Notes under the pieces: generated by a model
Database searches by the model: none
What the model was told of the DNA's origin: nothing
Seen by the model: the letters and a program-made list of their open reading frames with translations, nothing else
Part shown: piece by piece, positions 53,813-60,815 of the stretch
Layout of the letters: each line of letters opens with the position of its first letter
How positions within the stretch are numbered: position 1 is the first letter of the stretch
Program-made: the position numbers and the translations under genes
NCBI GenBank assembly: GCA_029881495.1
Contig: JAOUMJ010000002.1
Span: forward strand, 66,087 to 130,086
Direction: 5' to 3'
Source: Nitrospinota bacterium
GTDB lineage: Bacteria; Nitrospinota_A; UBA7883; JACRGQ01
Length of the DNA: 64,000 nucleotides

Positions 53813-55236
53813 ACGGCGCCTCCGCCAGACGCTGTTTGGGCGAGGCCGCCGCGCCGGAACTCCGAAAGCGCCTCCCGGCAGCCGAGGTAGTTGACGAATT
53901 CGCACCATGGCGCGTAAAGGAGTGCGTAAATCGGGTTCATATCCTTCCTTATCGTCAAAAATTTGCGGAAACTTAAAGCCCTGGTCGGGAGCTTTTTCCT
54001 GAACGATGAGGCCACTTCGGCGGCGTTCTCTTTGTGGATAGTATAAAAGAGCATCCTGTAATAGGCCAGGGATCTGTCGAAATTCCCCGCCATATTGAGG
54101 TTATGGGAGTGGTAAACCGCGGCGGCTGGGGCATAGGCTGTCTTGTACCCCCCCTTCTGTACGGCTGAGGCCCAGAGCTGATCCTCGGCCCATCCGAGTG
54201 ATTCGTCGAAGGGGAACTCTTGAATAAACTTTTTCGGTATGGCGGAGTTCGCATTGGAGAAGAAGGGGTCGGAGCTCCGAGTCAGGGGCCTCTCGCCGAA
54301 CGCGTCGAGAAGTATCTTCTCCTCAAAGAGGCCCGCGTGACCCTCCATCGGTAGCTCCCGTCCATGTACCCCGGCGACGGTTCCGTCGTTCAGCGGTTCG
54401 ATGAGGCTTGAGAGCCACCTGTTTCCGGCCGGGACGGCGTGGGCGCTCAGGTTTACGATTATCTCACCGCGGGCGAGTTTTGCGCCGAGGTTGAGTGTTC
54501 CGCCGTAGGTGAAATCCTCTTTCCTAATGGTGAATATCCTTGCCGGGAACGATTTTGCGATTTCCAGCGTAGAGTCGGTGGAAGAAGAGTCGATTACGAT
54601 TACCTCGGCGTCAACGCCCTTTTGGAGAAATACCGCCTCAAGCGTTTTGCCGAGAAATTTTTCCTCGTTGTAAGTGCGGATGACGATAGAGACCTGCGGT
54701 GCGCCTCTCTCTCTTTCAACGATAGTCTTATAGGGGGTTGGCGAAACTATCTTTGCAGGTTTGGGTATTTTTGTTTTTTTATTGAAACGGCAAACTAATG
54801 GTCTGGCAAAAATCTCAAGGATGGAGATTGCAATGGCGTGGAATTTTTCCTCTGGGGAGAAGAGAAGGGTGAAGAGACCTTCGTCTACTTCGGCGGTATC
54901 ACCGTCCGGGGTTATTGTGACTGCGGATTTTGAAACGAGTTTGGCGAAAAGTTTTAGAAGACGGTATCCATGCCCGCCGGGGTTGTTAAGAGGTATCAAA
55001 ACTATATCAGGTTTTATTTTCCTTGCGGCTGGGTAGAGTGTGATCGCCTTGGCAAAGGAGAAGGGGCCGTCCCCCCATGAGAGGAATTTGTCGCTGTTCT
55101 GTTTGCTGAAAGGGGAGGTGGAAGAGCCAGCAAAAAAGATATTGTCGCAACCGAATTTGGTCTTGGCTAAATCGGAGGCCTTTTCAACCGCATCTGGCGG
55201 CGCGGTGCATAGCAGAAGAGCTGTTGTTTTTTCCAA
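53809..55236 (-). CDS. Glycosyltransferase family 2 with N-terminal Rossmann-like module
   Basis: 475 residues. Residues 1-170 are a module resembling the C-terminal module of the adjacent radical SAM proteins (ALLLCTAPPD, KFLSWGDGPFSF, ITPDGD). The GT2 catalytic domain follows (about 178-400): VSIVIRTYNEEKFLGKTLEAV, VIVIDSSSTDSTLEIA, YGGTLNLGAKLARGEIIVNLSAHAVP and WAEDQLWA, the typical donor-binding and ED acceptor regions. It is the first gene of the leftward trio and overlaps the radical SAM gene by four bases. Confidence 0.85.
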   Translation of the reverse strand: MEKTTALLLCTAPPDAVEKASDLAKTKFGCDNIFFAGSSTSPFSKQNSDKFLSWGDGPFSFAKAITLYPAARKIKPDIVLIPLNNPGGHGYRLLKLFAKLVSKSAVTITPDGDTAEVDEGLFTLLFSPEEKFHAIAISILEIFARPLVCRFNKKTKIPKPAKIVSPTPYKTIVERERGAPQVSIVIRTYNEEKFLGKTLEAVFLQKGVDAEVIVIDSSSTDSTLEIAKSFPARIFTIRKEDFTYGGTLNLGAKLARGEIIVNLSAHAVPAGNRWLSSLIEPLNDGTVAGVHGRELPMEGHAGLFEEKILLDAFGERPLTRSSDPFFSNANSAIPKKFIQEFPFDESLGWAEDQLWASAVQKGGYKTAYAPAAAVYHSHNLNMAGNFDRSLAYYRMLFYTIHKENAAEVASSFRKKLPTRALSFRKFLTIRKDMNPIYALLYAPWCEFVNYLGCREALSEFRRGGLAQTASGGGAV

Positions 55237-55382
55237 TTATTCGTTTTTCCGTTATTTAGTTGTCCAATAAAAATATGTATGCCGCTAGGCTTTTCATGAA
55301 GCAAGTATCTGAAAGAATTGTACCGATTTTTTTATGGTTTTTTATGTTTTCTTTGAGAATAATAATTTGGGTATTGAAAGTG

Positions 55383-55422
55383 AGCAATCCGGGGTGGCGG
55401 TGTTCCACACCGGATTGCTTTT
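55383..55422 (+). terminator. Stable hairpin at the edge of the truncated carbamoyltransferase
   Basis: AGCAATCCGG (55383-55392) pairs perfectly with CCGGATTGCT (55410-55419), with GTGG/CCAC pairing inside, followed by a short T run on the plus strand. It ends about ten bases before the carbamoyltransferase homology begins, so it may be a terminator or a rearrangement scar. Confidence 0.45.
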
Positions 55423-55429
55423 CAGTTAC

Positions 55430-55702
55430 TCTGCGAGACTGCATACTGTTGATGGGCGGGCAAATCCAGGCTATTACCGTTTGTTAAATGCTTTCTACAG
55501 AAAAACCGGTTGTCCTGTCCTGATAAATACATCATTCAATGTGAGAGGAGAGCCGATAGTCAATACCCCTGAAGATTCCTACCGTTGTTTTATGCGAACG
55601 GGAATGGATTATCTTGTTATGGGGAACTGTTTGATCGACAAAACAGAGCAATCCGAATATGAAGAAGATGGAAAATGGAAAGACGAGTTTGTGCTTGATT
55701 AA
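55430..55702 (+). pseudogene. C-terminal fragment of a NodU/CmcH-type carbamoyltransferase
   Basis: About 90 codons match only the C-terminal end of O-carbamoyltransferases (usually 570-620 residues): SARLHTVDGRANPGYYRLL, LINTSFNVRGEPIVNTPED and CFMRTGMDYLVMGN. The expected THVDGSA context just upstream is lost, and I find no catalytic N-terminal domain in any frame between 55237 and 55430. It is therefore a remnant, unless expressed as a short peptide. A hairpin sits at the junction. The SxtJ-like and SGNH genes that often follow such carbamoyltransferases follow here. Confidence 0.75.
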
Positions 55703-55730
55703 ATATGGGTGAAAGGATGGTCTTGAGGAT

Positions 55731-55925
55731 ATGAAGATGTTAAAGAGGCTGTTTGTCAGGCTGTTTCTGATATTGTTTTATTTTCTTATTCTGATTCCGG
55801 CCGGAATCGTTTTCCGAATTTATAATTCCGATGCTCTGGAAGTGAAAATAAATCCGGAAGCCGAATCATACTGGAAAAAGCGTGATATGGAGAGTGGTAA
55901 AGAAAGATACGATTTCCAATATTGA
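55731..55925 (+). CDS. SxtJ-like small membrane protein
   Basis: 64 residues: a basic start, one hydrophobic segment (about 8-29), then FRIYNSDALEVKINPEAESYWKKRD and a final YDFQY. The tail resembles the end of SxtJ-type proteins encoded after carbamoyltransferases, which are usually about 130 residues with two or more membrane segments. This copy is therefore shortened or a smaller variant. It starts 29 bases after the carbamoyltransferase fragment. Confidence 0.5.
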   Translation: MKMLKRLFVRLFLILFYFLILIPAGIVFRIYNSDALEVKINPEAESYWKKRDMESGKERYDFQY

Positions 55926-56299
55926 GGAGAAGCTGTAATTGTTTGCGCATTTATGGCGGGAGGGTGACTATGAAACCGGTTTGATTACCGGCTTTGTTGC
56001 GTATATTTATATTACATGTATGCGCATGCAACGATTTTTGGCAGTTGCAATATTATTAGATGGAAATAAATCATAAAAGCTTTACTGCATTACGAAAGTG
56101 TGCTAATATTATGCACTATGAAGCTCTTTAATATTGTTCGTCGTTTTATTTTAGCGCTATTTGGAAAAGTCGAGAAGAGAGAAAGCAAGACGCAAGATAA
56201 CATCTACCCGCTGTGGTAACTGCTTAAGCATAAATTATATTTAGTCGAGTGACTGTTTTTCGACGCTGTCCGTAGCACAAAATCTTTCGGGGGGAAGAC
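55926..56299. other. AT-rich intergenic region within the rightward island
   Basis: 374 AT-rich bases between the SxtJ-like gene and the SGNH hydrolase. Apart from a 33-codon frame (56118-56219, listed separately) I see nothing that looks coding, and no clear promoter. Confidence 0.4.
56118..56219 (+). CDS. Possible 33-residue small protein
   Basis: ATG 56118 to TAA 56219 encodes a short basic, partly hydrophobic peptide (MKLFNIVRRFILALFGKVEK start, ending NIYPLW). Small membrane-associated proteins are common between SxtJ-like and SGNH genes in carbamoyltransferase loci, which is the only support. The ribosome site is poor, so it may not be expressed. Confidence 0.25.
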   Translation: MKLFNIVRRFILALFGKVEKRESKTQDNIYPLW

Positions 56300-57550
56300 T
56301 TGGCCGTTAATATACTCATATCGTTTGTTCTTCTGCATGTAGCTGTTGTTATCAGGGCTGTATGGCTTTTTGCCGAGACAGGGAAGGGGAGAACCACTCC
56401 CGGCGGAGCTACAAGGTATGGAACATCATTTTTCATATTGTTTGCGGCTATTTCTATTAGTGCATGGTTATATTTCGGATCGTCATTGTACGCAATAACT
56501 TGTTTTATTCTTCTCTTTCTGGCGACTGAAGCGGTCTTGCTCTATTTTTTCAAAAGGCCGGGACCGCCGCCGGTATTTTACCGGTTCCATCCTTTCAAAG
56601 CATATGAAGCGGTCCCAGAGGCAACAAGGCGGACCGGAGAAAAATCGAACCGAGCCGGATTTCGCGGGCCGGATATTGAAAGGGCTAAACCCAAAGATGT
56701 ATTCAGGATATTCCTTGTCGGTGGATCAACTACCTACGACGGCGCTCACGGGGATGGAAGAAACTATGGAGACTTCATAAGTGACGAACTGAACGAAAAA
56801 TTCAGCAATAAAAGGTTCGAGCTTGTGAACTGCGCTTTGCCGGGATACACCAGCATGCAAAGCCTGATCCTTACTGCATCCAAACTTGTGGACTATGCGC
56901 CGGATGTAATAGTTTTCATGCACAGTATCAATGATGCAAGCATGAGACTTCTGAATATTGAGCAGACTGACTATTCCGCTCCATACGGTCCGTATATTGT
57001 GCCTGAAAAAAAGCCATGGGAGGATTCGCTTCTGTTTTCCATGCTCCTTGCGGAGTTTAACACTCTTCACAATCGCTGGTTCAGGAACGGACCCGAAGAT
57101 CTGGAGCAACTGGTATTTAATCCTGAATATTATTCTCTTATCACAGGTATTGAAAGTGAATGGGCAAAGGAAAACCTGGAAAAAGGGAGTACCTATTCAT
57201 ACAGGAGAAACCTGATTTCAATGATAGGACTCAGCCGGATGTTCGGGTTTGATCTTGTTTTATGCACGGCACCGATCAATAATCATCCGGCATGCGTATG
57301 GAAATGGTGGCATAAATATAGAATACAGGCGATCACGGAAAATAACGAAGAAGCGCTCAGGGTTGCGTCGGAATACTCCCTGCCTGTTGTGGACCTTGCA
57401 AAGAAATTTAACGGGAAGTTGGAATATTTTGTTGATCTTGTTCATATGAACATCGCGGGTCAGATGGCAAAATCAAAACCGGTCGCGGAAGCGATCGGTG
57501 AAATATTCATCAGACGGAGAAACGACATTTTCCAGAGCCAGGCCAGGTAA
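56300..57550 (+). CDS. Membrane-anchored SGNH/GDSL hydrolase
   Basis: 416 residues. Three hydrophobic segments at the N-terminus (about 3-25, 45-62 and 64-88) precede an SGNH hydrolase domain: FLVGGSTTYDG (block I, nucleophile Ser), LPGYTSMQS (block II Gly), FMHSINDAS (block III Asn) and DLVHMNIAGQ (block V Asp-His). Such proteins act as esterases or O-acyl transfer partners on surface glycans. The start is TTG 56300 with GGGGGA upstream. It is the one apparently intact gene of the rightward island. Confidence 0.85.
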   Translation: MAVNILISFVLLHVAVVIRAVWLFAETGKGRTTPGGATRYGTSFFILFAAISISAWLYFGSSLYAITCFILLFLATEAVLLYFFKRPGPPPVFYRFHPFKAYEAVPEATRRTGEKSNRAGFRGPDIERAKPKDVFRIFLVGGSTTYDGAHGDGRNYGDFISDELNEKFSNKRFELVNCALPGYTSMQSLILTASKLVDYAPDVIVFMHSINDASMRLLNIEQTDYSAPYGPYIVPEKKPWEDSLLFSMLLAEFNTLHNRWFRNGPEDLEQLVFNPEYYSLITGIESEWAKENLEKGSTYSYRRNLISMIGLSRMFGFDLVLCTAPINNHPACVWKWWHKYRIQAITENNEEALRVASEYSLPVVDLAKKFNGKLEYFVDLVHMNIAGQMAKSKPVAEAIGEIFIRRRNDIFQSQAR

Positions 57551-57566
57551 AAGAAGCTAGTTGGTT

Positions 57567-57698
57567 TCAGAATATAGCAAATTTGATGTTTGTCGTCGCG
57601 TTTTTCGGCGCGCCGTTGGCATCGTTTAGTTTGCCCTGAAAGTTTATTTTCAGCGGAACGGCTTCAGCCGGTGCCGTTAAAAATATTGATATGTGAAG
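57567..57698 (-). pseudogene. Fragment of a secreted fibre-like protein
   Basis: On the minus strand an open stretch of about 43 codons, ending in TGA at 57567-57569, encodes the end of a signal-like sequence (IFLTAPAEA) followed by VPLKINFQGKLNDANGAPKN and TNIKFAIF. INxQGKLxDxxGxP followed by xxxFxIF/Y is the usual start of large secreted or fibre-like bacterial proteins, which then continue for hundreds of residues. Here an in-frame TAA lies upstream and the stop comes right after the motif, so both ends are missing. Confidence 0.45.
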
Positions 57699-57756
57699 TT
57701 ATGTTTGTGAAAAGTGGAACGTCCGGGATGGGTTTTATTCCAGACAGCCTATTGGA

Positions 57757-58998
57757 TCATTCGCATCGAAGAAAGGCGTATCCTCGGCGCTGGTCAACGC
57801 TCAGTTCTTCTATTTTGCTAAAACCGGCGGTTCGGAGCATCGCCTTCAAACATGCGAGGTTCGGCGTCCACCAATGGGAAAAATCGAGGGAGTTCGGCCC
57901 AGATACGTCGATGCCCCCTTCGGTAAATGACATTATAGGTTTTTCCGATGTATCGATATCCATGGTAGTTTGGAGAAACATTTCACCTTTGCACACGCTC
58001 CTTGCCCTGGCGAGGCCAAGCATCGGATTCAGGAGGTGATAAAGTACGCCTAAATAAAGCACGGTGTCGAACATGCCGAGTTTTTCCGGCGAGATTTCAT
58101 AAGCGGTCATCCCGACCCGCTTCACGCTGGAGTTGAAGAGCCGTTTGGCAATTTCGAAATTTTTTGCCAGTTCATTGGGCACGCTTTCCCCGCCGGGGGA
58201 AATTTTGCGTATTTGGCTTTCATATATTTTACGGCTTTCGCCTAGCCCGATGTCCATATCCTCGGAACTGTCGATATCCACGCCAACGACCTCGCGTGCC
58301 CCTTTTTTCTCCACAATGAAACTGTAATAACCGTCTGCCATTCCAACATCCAGCACCCGCTTCCCCTTAAAACAGTCGAGCAGTTCAAATTGGGGAGAAA
58401 GGATTTCGTTGGGGGAATATCCATAGCTTTTAACGCCGTTTCCAAAATCGATAGAATGGAACCACCTTGAAGAGTCCACTTCCTTTTGCATTTCGCGAAT
58501 TGATGGAGGCGCGGCAGATACAACCTTGAACAGGCCGGGGTTGTGGAAGAAGCTTGTGTAATACCTTGCACAACGCGTAAGTTCTTTCCGTTTCTCCTGC
58601 AAAAGCGAAAGAGCGCGGCCATGTGTGATCTCGAGGAATATCCTGTCCGGTCGACCGTCTTTGTAACACATATCGGCATCTTCTTTGTCGAAAATGTCTA
58701 TCATCTCCTTGACCGAATCATGTGTGATAAGAATTGTTGGGCATCCCGCTGGAACTCTCAATATAGAATGAGGCTTAACCTTTTCGTTGAAAGAGATGAT
58801 CCTGTCGAAAGGGGAATCCTCGCCGACATAGAGGCGTATCCCTTCGGGCAAAGCTTTATCGGGTATTCCGGCCTGATTGCCGCACGCGATCCAGACTACA
58901 GGGAGTATATTCCTTAGGAAGAGAGCCGTCTCAAGCGATCTTTCATCGAATACGGAGGTTTGGACATATCCTGCGATTCTTTTGAATTCTTCATTCAA
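57757..58998 (-). CDS. Two-domain SAM methyltransferase (CmoB/DUF1698-like C-terminus)
   Basis: 413 residues. The C-terminal half (about 180-410) resembles CmoB/DUF1698 methyltransferases: RWFHSIDFGNGVKSYGYSP, the SAM-binding GKRVLDVGMADGYYSF, VVGVDIDSS and LYLGVLYHLLNPM. The N-terminal ~150 residues are a separate domain whose LRVPAGCPTILITHDSVKEMIDI stretch recalls SpsF-like cytidylyltransferases, though without a clear nucleotide motif. It overlaps the BchE-like gene by eight bases. A sugar or glycan methylation role fits the context better than tRNA modification, but is not proven. Confidence 0.75.
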   Translation of the reverse strand: MNEEFKRIAGYVQTSVFDERSLETALFLRNILPVVWIACGNQAGIPDKALPEGIRLYVGEDSPFDRIISFNEKVKPHSILRVPAGCPTILITHDSVKEMIDIFDKEDADMCYKDGRPDRIFLEITHGRALSLLQEKRKELTRCARYYTSFFHNPGLFKVVSAAPPSIREMQKEVDSSRWFHSIDFGNGVKSYGYSPNEILSPQFELLDCFKGKRVLDVGMADGYYSFIVEKKGAREVVGVDIDSSEDMDIGLGESRKIYESQIRKISPGGESVPNELAKNFEIAKRLFNSSVKRVGMTAYEISPEKLGMFDTVLYLGVLYHLLNPMLGLARARSVCKGEMFLQTTMDIDTSEKPIMSFTEGGIDVSGPNSLDFSHWWTPNLACLKAMLRTAGFSKIEELSVDQRRGYAFLRCE

Positions 58999-60814
58999 AC
59001 TGCACCGCCGCTTGAAGATTCATTTTACGCGGACCTATGCCATCTTGGGAAAGTTTCCAGAAAACTTCTCTCGCTTTTTCATGCAGGGGGACAAGGTGCA
59101 TGCACTTTTTGACATGCTCCATAGCTTCCTCCTTCATCCCTTTCGATAAATAAATATCGGCGATATGGTAATGCGCGCCTCCGGCGAACGAAAGGGCGTC
59201 ATCGTAATCGAGCGACGTCGCGATTATCCTCTCGAATATCTCAAGCGATTCGTCGCCCATGCCGAGCCTCTTGCGTGCGGAGGCGGCAAGGTATAGCGGT
59301 TTTAGAAGCTGGGGGAAGCGTTCAAGGATCTTTTCCGCTTCCTCTATCGTTCTTTCATGCTCTCCGCAGTTGAAGATATCCTCAAGTTTTTTCAGCTCCT
59401 CCTTGACAGCCTGTCTGTCTTTCGTGAGGAGGGCGGTTTTCTGCATCTGGATAGATTTTACTTCCCTGACGGTTTCCTGCCCCTTGGCTATTTCAAACCT
59501 TTTCGCGAGAGTCTGGAGGCTCTCTTTTATCTCGTCGCCGGAGTAGTGGGGATAACTTATCACGCTCCCCAGTACGCCGTTGAAGTTCTCATGATCGTCA
59601 GATTTAAGCCAACCCTCTTTGACGGCCTTTGTATAGAACGGCGTGCCGGGGTGGGGGACCGCTATAGATTCCTGATGGCTTGATATAAGCCCTTCGGAAA
59701 GGAGATTAGCGCCGTAATCGATGGTTGCCAGGTCGCCTTCCTTTGAAGAGCCGGACGCGCCGATGATGAATGTGCCGTACATCTCAATCCCTATCTTTTT
59801 TGCCAAGCGGAGAAGGTTTTCGAGCCTTTCAGGTTTTGTTTTTCTCCCGATGCTTCTGCTGGTGGTATCGTCTATCGTTTCTATTCCTATCCGCAGGCGG
59901 TAGTAACCGGCCTTCTTGAGCGCTACGAGTATCTCCTCGTTAAGGAGGAGGTGGTTCGCCATCGCTTCGTAGTGGAGATCGTTGTTGCCGGATGCGACTA
60001 TTGCGTCGCACAGCTTCAATATCCAATCTTTCTTTACGATGTGTGTCTCTTCATTGAAGAAGACACCTTCGATGCCTGGATATTTCGAGCGCAATGTCTC
60101 AATCTCGCCGATGATGCGCTCCGGGCTTCGGGCGCGCCAGTTAGGCTTTTCGTAGTAGACGTTTCCGGCTACGCAGAAATCACATGTGTATGGACAACCG
60201 CGCGTGGCGTGCACCTCTATGGAGCGGTAGCGGGTCCATCGGCATCCGCCGGAGTAGCTATAATCTATTCTTCGGATGTCATCGTCCTCCGGATCGGGGA
60301 GTGAATCGATATTGAGTATATGACGGTGTGGATTTGGGTATAGACCCTGAATAGACGATGGCTCCAGGCCGAGAAGGATATCCTTTACCGTCTCCTCGTA
60401 CTCGCCGATACATGCGTAATCGTTCCCGTCCTCCAGCACCTTCTGCGGATAGACGGTCGGGTACTGGCCGGTCATTATTATCTTCGTGCCGAGCTTTGCC
60501 TTTATCGCTTTTGCGACCTTGAGGGTTTCACCGTAGGTAACCGTGTCCGCCTCGAAGACGACGTAATCGGGCTTTTCGTATTCAAGGTAGCGGAGGTAGT
60601 CTTCCGTTGTAAAGCGGAGCCATGTGCCGTCCACCATCTTCACGTTTGCGTTCGGCAGGTCCCTCTTTAGCAAGGAAGAGAGGTAGGCAAGCTCATACGG
60701 GAAGAAGATGAAGACGGGGTAATCCTGAAAGAGGGAGGTCCACCTGCTTGGGAAGGGGCATGGGTAGCGGTTTCCCGAAAACCTGCCGGGGGAGGTGGCT
60801 ACTACAACTTTCAA
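58991..60814 (-). CDS. BchE-like B12-binding-fold radical SAM protein with C-terminal TPR region
   Basis: 607 residues. The N-terminal cobalamin-binding-like domain (about 1-160, ending near CIGEYEETVKDIL) precedes a radical SAM core with C-PYT-C-DF-C (HATRGCPYTCDFCVAGN) and GVFFNEETHIVKKDW. The C-terminal ~130 residues are TPR-like helices (EEAEKILERFPQLLKPLYLAA onward). A DxH-type cobalamin motif is not obvious in the N-terminal domain. Reaction unknown: methyl transfer or ring rearrangement are family options. It lies one base after the GT4 gene. Confidence 0.85.
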   Translation of the reverse strand: MKVVVATSPGRFSGNRYPCPFPSRWTSLFQDYPVFIFFPYELAYLSSLLKRDLPNANVKMVDGTWLRFTTEDYLRYLEYEKPDYVVFEADTVTYGETLKVAKAIKAKLGTKIIMTGQYPTVYPQKVLEDGNDYACIGEYEETVKDILLGLEPSSIQGLYPNPHRHILNIDSLPDPEDDDIRRIDYSYSGGCRWTRYRSIEVHATRGCPYTCDFCVAGNVYYEKPNWRARSPERIIGEIETLRSKYPGIEGVFFNEETHIVKKDWILKLCDAIVASGNNDLHYEAMANHLLLNEEILVALKKAGYYRLRIGIETIDDTTSRSIGRKTKPERLENLLRLAKKIGIEMYGTFIIGASGSSKEGDLATIDYGANLLSEGLISSHQESIAVPHPGTPFYTKAVKEGWLKSDDHENFNGVLGSVISYPHYSGDEIKESLQTLAKRFEIAKGQETVREVKSIQMQKTALLTKDRQAVKEELKKLEDIFNCGEHERTIEEAEKILERFPQLLKPLYLAASARKRLGMGDESLEIFERIIATSLDYDDALSFAGGAHYHIADIYLSKGMKEEAMEHVKKCMHLVPLHEKAREVFWKLSQDGIGPRKMNLQAAVQFE

Positions 60815-60815
60815 A

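Noticed and set aside
55260-55487. 75-codon plus-strand frame upstream of the carbamoyltransferase fragment
   Set aside because: It shows no similarity to the missing carbamoyltransferase N-terminus and reads into the fragment in the wrong frame.
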